DNA from: Methylobacterium currus
GTDB lineage: Bacteria; Pseudomonadota; Alphaproteobacteria; Rhizobiales; Beijerinckiaceae
NCBI RefSeq assembly: GCF_003058325.1
Contig: NZ_CP028843.1
Coordinates: 1,541,501-1,605,500, forward strand
DNA length: 64,000 bases
Reading direction: 5' to 3'
Positions 33,987-43,134 of this stretch are shown here, piece by piece. The first letter of the stretch is position 1. Every line of letters begins with the position of its first letter. The translations under genes were made by a program, and so were the position numbers. The notes beneath the pieces were generated by a model. It saw only the letters and a program-made list of their open reading frames with translations. It searched no databases and was not told where the DNA came from.

Positions 33987-35639
33987 TCAGGCCGCCGAGA
34001 CCCGGCCGACGAAGGCCTGCACCGTGCCGCGCAGGCGCGCCGTCTCGGCATGCACGGCGGCGGCCGCCTCCCCGACCCCGGCGATCGCCGCGACCGTGCC
34101 GCGCAGGCCCGTCGCCGTCCCGTCGATGCTGCGGTCGGTCTCGGCGGTGAGGCCGGCCGCGGCCTCGGCGCTGCGGCCGATCTGGTCGGCGGCCCGGTGC
34201 TGCTCGGCGACCGCGCGGGCGGTCTCGCCGGCGATGGCCTCGATCGCGTCGACGGCGCCGCCGATGCCGCGGATCACCGCGACGGCGCCCGCAGTGGCCG
34301 ACTGGATGCCGGCGACCTGGCGGGTGATCTCCTCGGTGGCCCGGGCGGTCTGGCCGGCGAGCTCCTTGACCTCGGCGGCCACCACCGCGAAGCCGCGCCC
34401 GGCCTCGCCGGCGCGGGCCGCCTCGATCGTGGCGTTGAGCGCCAGCAGGTTGGTCTGCCCGGCGACGCCGGCGATCATCGCCACCACGTCGCCGATCCGC
34501 TGCGCCGCCCCGGACAGGCCCGCGACGGCGCCGTCGGCGGCGCTGACCTGGGCGTTCGCCTGGGCCACCCGCTGCGCGGCCTCGTCGGTCTGGCGGCCGA
34601 CCGCCTCGACCGCCCGGGTCAGGGCGGAGGCTGCCTGCGCCACGCCCTCGACATGGCTCCGGGTCCGCTCCGAGGTGCCGGCGGCGCCCGCCGCCTCGCG
34701 CTCCATCTCGCGGGTTACGGCGCCGAGCCGGTCGGCCGACGCCGCCATGGCGGCGACGGTGGCGTCGACCTGGTCGAGGGCGGAGAGCACCCCCGCCTCG
34801 AAGGCGCGGATATGCGCCTCGACCCGGCGCCCGCGCTCCACCAGCAGGTCCTGCTCGGCATTGGAGGCGGCGAGCGCCGCGCGCTCGACCATACGATCGC
34901 GAAAACCCGCCACCGCCCGGGCCACGGCGCCGACCTCGTCGCGGCGCTCCAGCCCGACGAACCGCACCGCGAGGTCGCCGGCCGCCAGCCGGTCGGCCTC
35001 GGCGACGAGGCGCACCAGCGGGCGCGACACGCTGCGGGCGATGAGCAGGGCCGCGCCGATCCCGGCCGCCGCCAGCACGGCGCCGGCGAGGAGCACCCCG
35101 GTCAGTTCCCGCTCGAGGTCGGACCGTGTGGCGGCGGCCCGCATCTCCGCGTCGCGGGCGGTGGCCTCGCGCACCGCGTCGAGGCCGGCCCGCAGGGCGG
35201 CGCTGCGCCGGTTCATCGCCTCCTGGGTCGGGATCTCGCGCGACCGGCGCAAGCCGAGCAGGATCTCGGCATCGGCCTGCCAGCGCGCCGTCTCGGTCCG
35301 GGCGTCGCGCACCAGGGCGCCGACCTCGTCCGACTGCGCCGTCGCGCCGAGCCGGTCGAGGGCGGCGGCGAGGGCCGCGGTCTCGGCCCGGAAGCCGGAC
35401 TCGATCGTCCCCTGGTCGAGGAAGTCGGTCATCGCCAGGACGCGGGCGAGGATCCGCTCGGCCCGCCCGAAGCGCATCCGCGCCTCCTCGCCCGCGGCGC
35501 CGGAGGCGAGGCTGAGGCCGGTGACCGTGCCGAGGCGGCCGACGGCGGCGATGCCCTGCCAGCCGACGAGGCCCGCCAGCAGGCCGCCGGCGAGGAGAAA
35601 GCCGAGGAGCGGCAGCAGGAGCTTGGTTCTGATCGACAT
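33987..35639 (-). CDS. Methyl-accepting chemotaxis protein 1
   Basis: A 550-residue transmembrane chemoreceptor. TM1 (about 5-27), periplasmic helical sensor domain (about 30-175), TM2 ([19 protein letters not shown], about 182-202), HAMP (about 204-256, ending [17 protein letters not shown]), then a cytoplasmic signalling domain with the hairpin tip [37 protein letters not shown] (in pieces). No C-terminal CheR-tether pentapeptide. Its ligand is not predicted. ATG at 35639 chosen because MSIRTKLLL is the usual receptor start. Confidence 0.92.
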   Translation of the reverse strand: MSIRTKLLLPLLGFLLAGGLLAGLVGWQGIAAVGRLGTVTGLSLASGAAGEEARMRFGRAERILARVLAMTDFLDQGTIESGFRAETAALAAALDRLGATAQSDEVGALVRDARTETARWQADAEILLGLRRSREIPTQEAMNRRSAALRAGLDAVREATARDAEMRAAATRSDLERELTGVLLAGAVLAAAGIGAALLIARSVSRPLVRLVAEADRLAAGDLAVRFVGLERRDEVGAVARAVAGFRDRMVERAALAASNAEQDLLVERGRRVEAHIRAFEAGVLSALDQVDATVAAMAASADRLGAVTREMEREAAGAAGTSERTRSHVEGVAQAASALTRAVEAVGRQTDEAAQRVAQANAQVSAADGAVAGLSGAAQRIGDVVAMIAGVAGQTNLLALNATIEAARAGEAGRGFAVVAAEVKELAGQTARATEEITRQVAGIQSATAGAVAVIRGIGGAVDAIEAIAGETARAVAEQHRAADQIGRSAEAAAGLTAETDRSIDGTATGLRGTVAAIAGVGEAAAAVHAETARLRGTVQAFVGRVSAA

Positions 35640-35673
35640 CGCGGGGACCCGGGAGGTGGCGCGGGGCTCGGGG

Positions 35674-35740
35674 CACCTCACGAAACGTCCGCCGCGCCGC
35701 CGCCGCGGCGGGCGACGGCGCCGGTCGGGCGCTTCGTGCG
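35674..35740. repeat. Interspersed inverted-repeat element 2, copy c (diverged)
   Basis: Arms CTCACGAAACGTCCG (35677-35691) and CGGGCGCTTCGTGCG (35726-35740) pair at 12 of 15 positions. They resemble the arms of the elements at 24708 and 47993. It lies between the MCP gene start and the peroxidase stop. Confidence 0.45.
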
Positions 35741-35763
35741 GGGGTGGTGGTCGTGAGAGGCGC

Positions 35764-36765
35764 TCAGTTCGGCAGGTTGGGCAGGGCCGTCTCGGTCTGC
35801 TCGGCCGTCAGGGAGCGCAGGAAGGCGAGGAGGTCCTGGCGCTCGGGTTGGCTCAGCGCGATCGGCCGCATCAGGGGCGACTTCGACGGACGGTCGACCC
35901 CGCCGCCCTCGTAGAAGGTCAGGATCCCCTCCAGGTCGGCGAACTGCCCCGCATGCCCGAACGGCGCCCGGTAGGTCAGGTTGCGCAGGCCCGGGGTCTT
36001 GAAGGCGTGGCGCGCGCCCGGCTCGTCCGACGCGACCCCCGCCCGGCCGAGGTCCCGGGTCGGGATGCCGAGGTCGTGAAACTTGTCGTCCGTGAAGGTC
36101 CAGCCGGTGTGGCAGGCGGCGCAGCGGGCCTTGCCGGCAAACAGCGCGAAGCCGCGCTTGGCCGCCGGGGTGATCGCGTCCTCGTTGCCCTCGACCCAGC
36201 GGTCGAACGGCGCCCAGCCGGCCACCACCGTGCGCTCGTAGGTCGCGATCGCGGTCAGCACGGCCTCGCGGCTCGCGCCGGTCTCAGGGAACAGGCGGCG
36301 GAACTGCGCGTCGTAATCCGGGATGGCCTTCAGGCGGGCGACGATCTCCGGGAACTTGCCGTTCATCTCGACGGCGGCGGTGATCGGCCCCTGCGCCTGC
36401 GCCTCGAGGGTGGGCGCGCGCCCGTCCCAGAACAGCACCGGCATCCAGGCGGCGTTGAGGATGGTGGGCGCCTTGCGCGCCAGGGGCGTGTTGGTCGCCC
36501 CGATGGCGCCCGGCACCGGCACCTCGTAGCCGAAGGACGGGTTGTGGCAGCTCGCGCAGCTGAGGTTCTGCATCCCGCTCAGGCGCGGATCGAAGAACAG
36601 CATCTTGCCGAGCGTCGCGAGCTGCGGCGAGTACGGGGCGTTCTCGGGAAACGGGATGCTGGCCGGCCGCCGGTAGAGCGCCTTGAGCGCGGCGATGTCC
36701 GGCTCCGCCGCGGCACTGGCCCCGCCGATCAGGATGGCGGCGATCGTCAAGACCCTGAGCTTCAT
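35764..36765 (-). CDS. Di-heme cytochrome c peroxidase-family protein
   Basis: A 333-residue periplasmic di-heme protein of the CcpA/MauG family that reduces H2O2 with electrons from small cytochromes. Signal peptide (1-20, [17 protein letters not shown]). Two heme sites: CASCHNP (about 70) and CAACHTG (about 215). Near the C-terminus [23 protein letters not shown] provides the distal Met/other ligand area. Monocistronic. Family members range from peroxidase to MauG-type maturase. No mau genes are near, so peroxidase is preferred. Confidence 0.88.
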   Translation of the reverse strand: MKLRVLTIAAILIGGASAAAEPDIAALKALYRRPASIPFPENAPYSPQLATLGKMLFFDPRLSGMQNLSCASCHNPSFGYEVPVPGAIGATNTPLARKAPTILNAAWMPVLFWDGRAPTLEAQAQGPITAAVEMNGKFPEIVARLKAIPDYDAQFRRLFPETGASREAVLTAIATYERTVVAGWAPFDRWVEGNEDAITPAAKRGFALFAGKARCAACHTGWTFTDDKFHDLGIPTRDLGRAGVASDEPGARHAFKTPGLRNLTYRAPFGHAGQFADLEGILTFYEGGGVDRPSKSPLMRPIALSQPERQDLLAFLRSLTAEQTETALPNLPN

Positions 36766-37051
36766 CGTGATCCTGAGAGATGCCGTGAGCGCCTCGCCCG
36801 ACGACGCGGAGACCGGTCCGTCGGACGAGGCGGCAAGATCGGAGATCCGGAGCGGCGGCCAAGGGCCGCGCGATCGAGCCCTGCCCTAGCTGTCGACCGC
36901 CCAGGACACTCTCATGGATAAGAGAACACCATGAATGGATATTTAAAACGCCGGCATGCCGTTGGGTTTCGGGACCGGATCCCAAATACGCAATGCCCTT
37001 CGCGGGCGACAGTCCGGGCCGTGCGACGTCCCGCGACCTCGACGGCCGCAC

Positions 37052-37288
37052 TCAGTCCAGCCAGGTGCAGGCGACGGCCAGGGACGCGATGGCGACGACG
37101 GTCCGATGCTCGTTGCGGATGGTCACGAACAGGTGCAGCCGGTCCTGGCGGCGGGCCTCGTCGCGGGCGATGTCGGCGAGGATCCGCATGGCATGTGCCC
37201 GGGCGGCCTCGCGGTTCGGCCACGCGCTGCCCTCGTCGTCGCGGTGCGACAGGTCGTGGTCGTTGATGTCGAAGAAGTAGTGCGGCAC
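37052..37288 (-). CDS. DUF6894-like small protein
   Basis: A 78-residue protein. The start PHYFFDINDHDLSHRDDEG and the pattern WPNREAARAHAMRILADIARDE match the small family of PxYFFD-type proteins (DUF6894) that is widespread in Methylobacteria and Bradyrhizobia. It is of unknown function. GTG at 37288 chosen because it gives the family start; a TTG 12 bp upstream is possible. C-terminal half IRNEHRTVVAIASLAVACTWL is less typical. Confidence 0.7.
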   Translation of the reverse strand: MPHYFFDINDHDLSHRDDEGSAWPNREAARAHAMRILADIARDEARRQDRLHLFVTIRNEHRTVVAIASLAVACTWLD

Positions 37289-37646
37289 GGGTTGCCCCAA
37301 TGGTGTGAGAGGGCCTCCGGATGAATCTCCCGGAACCCGCCGGCCGGCCCTGCCGATCGGGGCACCGATGACGGTTCCCTAGGACGCAACGGCAATCGCC
37401 GCCCTCGCAAATGTTTATCTAGCGCGAATGTCCGTCTCGGCACAAACAAGTACATACTTTACCAGATTAATCCGCCATCCGGCTGGCGCCCGCGACGACA
37501 CGGCGCGACTGCCGCCGGCGGAGCTCGGTTGGCCGCGATGCGACCGTGCGCATGAGTTTCTCACCCGCTCCGACATGCTGTAGGCTGGTGCCCCGGGCCG
37601 CCGCGGCCCGACCCGGGGGCGACCCCGCGGCCCATAATGGCCTGCC
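37289..37646. other. 358-bp divergent intergenic region (DUF6894-like / Rrf2)
   Basis: I see no gene. The 37360-37460 part is AT-richer (GCAAATGTTTATCTAGCGCG, and ACATACTTTACCAG), which marks likely promoter DNA for one or both flanking genes. No strong inverted repeat for an Rrf2 operator is clear. Confidence 0.4.
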
Positions 37647-38192
37647 ATGACGGCCGGAAGGCAGGCGCCGGGCGATGCCCGCGCGGGCGTCTCGCGAAGG
37701 AAGGACAGCGCCCTGCGGCTCTCGCTCTACACCGACCTGTCGCTGCGCCTGCTGCTCTATCTCGGAGCGCTGGAGGCCGGCGCCTGGACGACGACGCCGG
37801 CCGTCGCCCGCGCCTTCGGGGTGTCGCTGCACCACCTGCAGAAGGTGGCCCGCGGGCTTACCGGCGCCGGCTACATCGAGGCCCGGCAGGGCCGCGCCGG
37901 CGGCGTGCGCCTGGCCCGCCCGCCGGCGGAGGTGCGGCTCGGCGCGGTGGTGGCGGCGCTCGAAGGGCTCGGCTGCCTCGTCGAATGCGCCCGCGGCCCC
38001 TGCCCGCTCGCCGGGCGCTGCCTGCTCAAGCACGCGCTGGACGCGGCCGAGCGCAGCTTCGTGCGCGAGCTCGACCGCTTCACCCTCGCGGACGTCCTCG
38101 CCGGACCGACCGGGGCGGCCCTGCGGGACCTGATCGGGCGCGAGGCGGATCCCGGCCCCGTGGGCCTCGCCGATCCGCCTCCCGGGCGGTGA
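37647..38192 (+). CDS. Rrf2-family regulator (NsrR-like)
   Basis: A 181-residue regulator. The winged helix-turn-helix (about 24-100) reads LRLSLYTDLSLRLLLYLG, FGVSLHHLQKVARGLTGAGYIEARQGRAGGVRLARPP in pieces, the usual Rrf2 start. Four Cys are grouped as C-x3-C-x4-C-x5-C (GCLVECARGPCPLAGRC, about 110-126), the iron-sulfur-binding pattern of NsrR/IscR-type proteins that sense nitric oxide or cluster status. The N-terminus is about 20 residues longer than usual, so a later start is possible. No target gene is obvious. Confidence 0.85.
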   Translation: MTAGRQAPGDARAGVSRRKDSALRLSLYTDLSLRLLLYLGALEAGAWTTTPAVARAFGVSLHHLQKVARGLTGAGYIEARQGRAGGVRLARPPAEVRLGAVVAALEGLGCLVECARGPCPLAGRCLLKHALDAAERSFVRELDRFTLADVLAGPTGAALRDLIGREADPGPVGLADPPPGR

Positions 38193-38198
38193 TCCCCT

Positions 38199-38304
38199 CC
38201 GTCAGGCCGCCCCTCGGGCAATCATTCTTCCGTCAGGCCGATCATCGCTCCGTCATGCCGCCCTTCGGGCGATCATGCCTCTGTCATGCCGCCCTTCGGG
38301 CGGC
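38199..38304. repeat. Imperfect tandem repeat between Rrf2 and CDF genes
   Basis: Repeats of TCCGTCATGCCGCCCTTCGG-type unit, about 3.5 copies: CCGTCAGGCCGCCCCTCGGGCAATCAT, CCGTCAGGCCGATCAT, CCGTCATGCCGCCCTTCGGG and TGTCATGCCGCCCTTCGGG. The last copy contains the stop codon (38284-38286) of the CDF gene. Each unit with GCCG...CGGC may form a small hairpin. Confidence 0.7.
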
Positions 38305-38886
38305 TCGGCGCTCCGCCGCGGCGGCCTGCCAGATCTCCCGGGCGGCGTCGGCGTTCATCGCCGCGATGCCGAGGCCGACCATCAGGTCGGGCCAGGGCGA
38401 CGCGGTGGCGGCGGTGACGAGCCCGGCCGCCACGATGGCGACATTGGCGACCACGTCGTTGCGGGCCGACAGGAAGGCCGCCCGGGTCAGGCTGCCGCGC
38501 CCCTCGCGGTGTCGCGCCAGCATCAGCGCGCAGGTGAGGTTGACGGCGAGCGCGCCGAGCCCCGTCAGGGTCAGCGGCACCGGCGCCGGGGCCGTGAAGG
38601 CGTCGAATTTCTGCCAGGCGGTCCAGAAAGCCGCCAGCCCCGGCAGCAGCAGGATGCCGGCCATCAGGGCGCCGAGCCGCGACCGCGCCGCCGGGCGCCA
38701 GCCGAGGCCGGCGACGATCAGCAGGTTGAGCGCCGCGTCCTCCAGGAAATCGACGCTGTCGGCGACGAGCGCCACCGAGCCGATCGCCACCGCCACCGCC
38801 GCCTCGACCCCGAAATAGCCGAGATTGAGCAGGGCGACGCGCCGCACCGTGGTGCGCAGGGCGGGATCGGGATCGGAGGCGGTCAC
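38284..38886 (-). CDS. Short cation-diffusion-facilitator transporter
   Basis: A 200-residue membrane protein of the CDF superfamily with about five to six helices. Metal-site motifs are VADSVDFLEDA (TM2) and SARNDVVANVAIV (TM5). These are the D-x-x-D/N-D versions found in the subgroup that lacks the C-terminal cytoplasmic domain. Normal CDF proteins are about 300 residues, so this is the short kind. It likely exports Zn, Co or similar. GTG at 38886 was chosen; it gives a small cytoplasmic N-terminus before TM1 (ALLNLGYFGVEAAVAVAIG). Its stop lies in a tandem repeat. Confidence 0.8.
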   Translation of the reverse strand: MTASDPDPALRTTVRRVALLNLGYFGVEAAVAVAIGSVALVADSVDFLEDAALNLLIVAGLGWRPAARSRLGALMAGILLLPGLAAFWTAWQKFDAFTAPAPVPLTLTGLGALAVNLTCALMLARHREGRGSLTRAAFLSARNDVVANVAIVAAGLVTAATASPWPDLMVGLGIAAMNADAAREIWQAAAAERRAARRAA

Positions 38887-39004
38887 GGGCTTCGGGTCTC
38901 GCGCAAAGGATGCCGGGCGTCTATGCGCCGAACCGGCGGATCGGGCCAGGGGACCCCGGCCGCTCGCCTCTCTGCCATGCCGTGCCGGACCCCGGCCACC
39001 CGCC

Positions 39005-39440
39005 TCAGGGCCGGCCCGCCGCCTCATCCTCGCCGGCCTCGGCGCCCTCGCGGCAGTCAAGACCGCGGCGGCTCCACCCCCGGCTACGGCGCAGACGGCG
39101 CCGGACCGCCCTGCCCCGTCGGCCCGCCTCGAGACGGAAGAATTCCGCCGGCCTGGCCCGGAGGACGAATACTGGCAGGCCGGCAAGCCGCTCTGCGATC
39201 CTGGCGAGATCCGGGTGCCGACGCCGGTCGTCCACGCCGAGTGGGATGCCGACCCGCCGAGCGACCAGGCGCAGGACGACTTCGCCCGCCTCACCCGCGT
39301 GCCCTGCAAGCGCGTCGTCGAGCTCGGCGAGGGCACCCACACGGGGATGACGGAGACGAACCGGATGCAGTTCTTCCGCGAGATCGCGGCCTTCCTGACC
39401 GAGGCCGACCCGCAGGCGCCGAACTGGCGCGTGGGTCGGC
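39005..39440 (+). pseudogene. Alpha/beta-hydrolase remnant with internal deletion
   Basis: The forward frame from about 39155 to 39431 encodes EYWQAGKPLCDPGEIRVPTPVVHAEWDADPPS...RVVELGEGTHTGMTETNRMQFFREI (in pieces). That is the C-terminal third of an alpha/beta-hydrolase, with the acid (EWDAD) and the catalytic His (GEGTHT) regions. The nucleophile Ser domain is absent. Just before it (39014-39100) is a signal-peptide-like RRLILAGLGALAAV segment. The N-terminal signal therefore seems joined to the C-terminus by loss of the middle. The frame has no credible start nearby and runs past the usual end into the opposing MCP gene. Confidence 0.6.
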
Positions 39441-39503
39441 CGGTGACGGAGGCCGCGCCGGAGACCGTCCGGGGCGGCGTTTCCGAGGCCCCTCGCCCGG
39501 CGC

Positions 39504-41174
39504 CTACGCCGCCCGCACCGTGTCGAGGAAGCGCGCCACCTCGGCCGAGAGGTGCTCGGATTGGCGCGACAGCTCGCTCGCGGCTCCCAGCACCTGGCTC
39601 GCCGCCGCACCGGTCTCGTCGGCGGCACGCGCCACGCCGGCGATGGTCGTCGTCACCTCGCCGGTGCCGGCGGCAGCCTGGGAGACGTTGCGGACGATCT
39701 CCTGGGTCGCCGCGCCCTGCTCCTCCACCGCCGCCGCGATCGAGGTCGCGACGCCCGAGATCTCCTCGATCCGCGCCGTGATCCCGCTGATCGCGCCGAC
39801 CGCCTGGCCCGTCGAGGCCTGGATCGCCGCGATCTGGCTGGTGATCTCCTCCGTCGCCTTCGCGGTCTGGCCGGCGAGCTCCTTCACCTCGGCAGCGACA
39901 ACCGCGAAGCCGCGGCCCGCCGCCCCGGCGCGGGCCGCCTCGATCGTGGCGTTGAGCGCCAGGAGGTTGGTCTGCGCGGCGATGGACGAGATCAGCCCGA
40001 CCACGTCGCCGATGCGGGCGGTGGCCTCGGTCAGGGTGTGCACCTGGGCGGCGCTCTCGCCGGCCTCGCGGACGGCGGCGCCGGCGAGCCGGGCCGAGCC
40101 GTCGACCTGGCGGCCGATCTCCTGGACCGAGGCGCCGAGCTCCTCGGCCGCCGCCGCGACGGTGCCGACATTGGCGGCGGCCTGGGCGGCGGCGGCGGCG
40201 ACGCCGCTCGACTGGCCGGCGGTCTCCTGCGCGGTGGCGGTCATGGTCTGGGCGGTGGCCTGCAGCTCGGTGGCGGCGGCCGTGACGGCGCCGACGATGC
40301 CGCCGACCGCCCGCTCGAAGGCGTCGGCCATCTCGCGCATCGCCTGCCGGCGCTGCGCCTCGGCCCCGGCGCGGGCGAGCGCGGTCTCCTCCTCGAGCCG
40401 GCGGGTGCGGATCAGGTTGTCGCGGAACACCGCGAGCGCCCCCGCCATGGCGCCGAGCTCGTCCCGGCGGGCGGCGCCGGGAATCGCGGTCGCGGCATCG
40501 CCCTCGGCGAGGCGGCGCATCGCGCCGGTCATGCGGCCGAGCGGCCGGACGATGCGCAAGAGGCAGAACAGCACCGCCGCGAGGGTGGTCAGGACCGATA
40601 CGGCGAACATCGCCACGGTGATGCGGGCGGCCGCCGCCTGCTCGGCCCGGGCGGCTTCGCCTGCGGCCGTGCCGGCGGCGGCGTTGAGGCCGACGAGCTT
40701 GCCGGCCGTGTCGATCGTCGCCCGGTAGGTCGCATTCATCGGGCCGCGGAAGAAGGCATCGACCTCGGATCGGTTCGGCAGGCCCTTGAGGCGGGCCCAG
40801 TCGGCCCGGAACGCGGCGACCTTCGCGGTCAGCTCGCCGAAGGTCTCCTGCTCGGCGGGCGAGCTGATCAGGGTCCGGTAGCGGTCCATCCGCTCGCCGA
40901 GGGCGGCGTCCAACTCCGAAAAGTTCTTGGCCGAGAGCGCCGTCTCGGCCTCGCTGGTGGCCGTGATGGAGCGGAACTGCCAGAGCCGGGCGCGCATCAC
41001 CAGGGCGTTGATCGCGTGGGCCTCGTTGATCGACGGCATCGCGTCGTCGGCGAGCGTGGCGATGCGGGCCTCGATCGAGCCGAGCTTCCACAGGGAGATG
41101 CCGCCCTGCGCCAGGGTCAGCAGCAGGAGGATCCCGAACAGGCCGGTCAGGCTGCTCTTCAGGGACATGCGCAT
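39504..41174 (-). CDS. Methyl-accepting chemotaxis protein 2 (four-helix-bundle sensor)
   Basis: A 556-residue receptor. TM1 (about 9-28), 4HB_MCP-type periplasmic sensor (about 30-190; [25 protein letters not shown] typical), TM2 (about 195-215), HAMP ([24 protein letters not shown], about 217-270), then the signalling hairpin with [27 protein letters not shown] and [14 protein letters not shown]. Ends in FLDTVRAA with no CheR tether. ATG at 41174 or 6 bp later (MSLKSSL). Faces away from the phaJ-like gene. Confidence 0.93.
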   Translation of the reverse strand: MRMSLKSSLTGLFGILLLLTLAQGGISLWKLGSIEARIATLADDAMPSINEAHAINALVMRARLWQFRSITATSEAETALSAKNFSELDAALGERMDRYRTLISSPAEQETFGELTAKVAAFRADWARLKGLPNRSEVDAFFRGPMNATYRATIDTAGKLVGLNAAAGTAAGEAARAEQAAAARITVAMFAVSVLTTLAAVLFCLLRIVRPLGRMTGAMRRLAEGDAATAIPGAARRDELGAMAGALAVFRDNLIRTRRLEEETALARAGAEAQRRQAMREMADAFERAVGGIVGAVTAAATELQATAQTMTATAQETAGQSSGVAAAAAQAAANVGTVAAAAEELGASVQEIGRQVDGSARLAGAAVREAGESAAQVHTLTEATARIGDVVGLISSIAAQTNLLALNATIEAARAGAAGRGFAVVAAEVKELAGQTAKATEEITSQIAAIQASTGQAVGAISGITARIEEISGVATSIAAAVEEQGAATQEIVRNVSQAAAGTGEVTTTIAGVARAADETGAAASQVLGAASELSRQSEHLSAEVARFLDTVRAA

Positions 41175-41594
41175 GGAACGGATCGCCAGTGATCAGATAG
41201 AAAAGGAGGGCCCACTTATCGCTCCATTGTCGCTAAAATTTTATTAATAAATCCAAAACATGCGATGTGCCTTCGAGCAAGATGATGTCGAATGAAGGCA
41301 ATGATTGTCCGCGAAAAGGAACCCGGCACCCGATGCATGACCCTGGGGAACGGGAGAGAGATGCGGAGCCGTCGTCATGCGACGGCGTCGCCGGCCGCAG
41401 GGTCATGCGGACGTGGCGCGACCGGCGCCCGCGCCGCGGCCCGGCCCCGGTCCGGCGCCCCTATCCGACCTTTCGCCACTGGATTTCCGCCCCCGTCCCG
41501 TGCGACCCCGGGATCCCGGCCGGGGATCGGCGGAGCCGCGAGCCGCCGGCCGTCCCCTGCGGCCGCGGCACCAGATCGACCGGGAGCGACGCCG
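41175..41594. other. 420-bp divergent intergenic region (MCP 2 / phaJ-like)
   Basis: No gene is supported; the forward frame from 41292 lacks a ribosome-binding site and is low-information. An AT-rich island, AAAATTTTATTAATAAAT (41235-41252), with the palindrome TTATTAATAA (41241-41250) sits 60-80 bp before the MCP start. It is the likely promoter or an IHF-type bend site. Confidence 0.5.
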
Positions 41595-42056
41595 ATGATG
41601 CCCGAACTGCGCGTGCTGTACTTCGAGGACCTGAGCGTCGGCCTGTCCGAGACGCTGTCCAAGACCATCGCGGCCTCCGACGTGGTCGGCTTCGCGGAGA
41701 TCACCGGCGACCGCAACCCGATCCACCTCTCGGAACACTTCGCCGCCCGCACGCCGTTCGGCACCCGCATCGCCCACGGCCTCTACACCGCCGGGCTGAT
41801 CTCGGCGGTGCTCGGCACTCGCCTGCCCGGCCCCGGCGCGATCTACATCAGCCAGAGCCTCAACTTCCGTGCGCCCGTCCGCATCGGCGACACCGTCGAC
41901 GTCACCGTCGAGGTGGCCGAACTGGTGCCGGATCGCCGCCGCGCCCGCCTGACCTGCATCTGCGCCGTCAACGGCGAGACGGTGCTCGACGGCGAGGCCC
42001 TGGTGAAGGTGCCGACCCGGGCCGAGGCCGACCCCCTCGCCGCCCGCAAGGGCTGA
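41595..42056 (+). CDS. phaJ: MaoC-family (R)-specific enoyl-CoA hydratase
   Basis: A 153-residue hot-dog-fold hydratase. The catalytic Asp/His pair is in the MaoC signature FAEITGDRNPIHLSEHFA (Asp in GDRNPIH, about 37-43), followed by GTRIAHGLYTAGLISAVLGTRLPG. Ends with the usual beta strand LVKVPTRAE. It converts enoyl-CoA to (R)-3-hydroxyacyl-CoA, feeding polyhydroxyalkanoate synthesis, or serves in related pathways. Its stop codon is part of a 15-bp tandem repeat. The symbol is by family and PHA context, not proof. Confidence 0.8.
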   Translation: MMPELRVLYFEDLSVGLSETLSKTIAASDVVGFAEITGDRNPIHLSEHFAARTPFGTRIAHGLYTAGLISAVLGTRLPGPGAIYISQSLNFRAPVRIGDTVDVTVEVAELVPDRRRARLTCICAVNGETVLDGEALVKVPTRAEADPLAARKG

Positions 42057-42095
42057 AGAAATCCGGGCTGAAGAAATCCGGGCTGACGAAATCCG
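42051..42095 (+). repeat. 15-bp tandem repeat containing the phaJ stop codon
   Basis: Three units of GGCTGAAGAAATCCG (the third has GACGAA). Each unit contains an in-frame TGA, so the phaJ stop codon itself is triplicated. Degenerate units (GCTTGAAGGACGTTCG, GGTTGAAGGAATCCC) follow to about 42125. Confidence 0.85.
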
Positions 42096-42151
42096 GCTTG
42101 AAGGACGTTCGGGTTGAAGGAATCCCGGGCCGGGTTTAGCCCGGCCCCGTG

Positions 42152-42952
42152 ATGACCCCGATCCCGATCGACGATCCCGACGACCCGCGGCTCTCCGCCT
42201 ACACGCAGATGCGCGAGCGCGACCTCGTGGGACGCGAAGGGCGATTCATCGCCGAGGGCGAGGTGGTGCTGCGGGTGCTGCTCTCGGGCCGCGCCCGGTT
42301 CCGGATCGAGTCGGTGCTGCTCTCGCCCGAGCGCCTGCCCGGGCTGGCGCCGGCCCTCGCGAACCTCGACGCGCCGGTCTACCTCGCCGCCAGGGCGGTG
42401 ATGGGGGCGGTGGCGGGTTTTCCGATCCATCGCGGCGTGCTGGCGGTGGGCTTGCGCGGGCCGGAGCCCTCGCCCGATTCCCTGGTGCCGGCGGGCCCTG
42501 CCCTGCTCGTCGGCCTCGTGGGGCTGGCCAACCACGACAATGTCGGCGGGCTGTTTCGCAACGCCGCCGCCTTCGGGGCCGACGCGGTGCTCCTCGATGC
42601 CGGGACCTGCGATCCGCTCTACCGCAAGGCGATCCGGGTCTCGGCCGGCACGAGCCTGACGATGCCCTTCGCCCGGCTGCCCGCCGGCGACGGCCTTCTC
42701 GCCCTGTGCGAGCGCCGGGCGCTCGTGCCGGTCGCCCTCTCGCCGCGGGGCGAGGACATCACGACCCTGCCGCCCCTGCCCCGCGCGCTGCTGCTGCTGG
42801 GCACCGAGGGTCCCGGCCTGCCCGAGGCGCTGATGGCCCGCGCCCGCCGGGTGGCGATCCCGATGGCGCCGGGGGTCGATTCGCTCAACGTCGCGGTGGC
42901 GGGGGCGGTGGCCCTGCACCGGCTCGGCGGGGGACGGCTGGCGAAGAGCTGA
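42152..42952 (+). CDS. TrmH/SpoU-family RNA methyltransferase
   Basis: A 266-residue knotted (SPOUT) 2'-O-methyltransferase for rRNA or tRNA. N-terminal substrate domain (about 1-100) includes RFIAEGEVVLRVLL. The C-terminal SPOUT domain has GLVGLANHDNVGGLFRNAAAFGADAVLLD (motif 1, about 122-150), LLLLGTEGPGLPEALM (motif 2) and IPMAPGVDSLNVAVAGAVALHRL (motif 3). ATG at 42152 follows a GTG 3 bp before. A CCGGGC...GCCCGG hairpin (42124-42143) lies just upstream. Confidence 0.9.
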   Translation: MTPIPIDDPDDPRLSAYTQMRERDLVGREGRFIAEGEVVLRVLLSGRARFRIESVLLSPERLPGLAPALANLDAPVYLAARAVMGAVAGFPIHRGVLAVGLRGPEPSPDSLVPAGPALLVGLVGLANHDNVGGLFRNAAAFGADAVLLDAGTCDPLYRKAIRVSAGTSLTMPFARLPAGDGLLALCERRALVPVALSPRGEDITTLPPLPRALLLLGTEGPGLPEALMARARRVAIPMAPGVDSLNVAVAGAVALHRLGGGRLAKS

Positions 42953-43121
42953 CCGGGCCTCCGCGCATCGGTCGGATTTTGCGCATCCGGCAACGGGAGG
43001 CCGCCACACCGCCGGAAAATATCCACCCCCGTCCCCACCGCGACAATGCGCAGCCATTGCCGGCTCAAGTCCGCGCGCCACAACTAGGCCGTACGCACGG
43101 GCGACCGTCGTCGGGTCAGGC

Positions 43122-43127
43122 AGGAGG
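43122..43127 (+). promoter_or_regulatory. Ribosome-binding site that fixes a TTG start
   Basis: A perfect AGGAGG lies 7 nt before TTG at 43135 (10 nt before TTG 43138). No ATG or GTG is available near the start of the conserved NAD/FAD motif, so the desaturase probably starts with TTG. Confidence 0.7.
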
Positions 43128-43134
43128 TGGAGCG

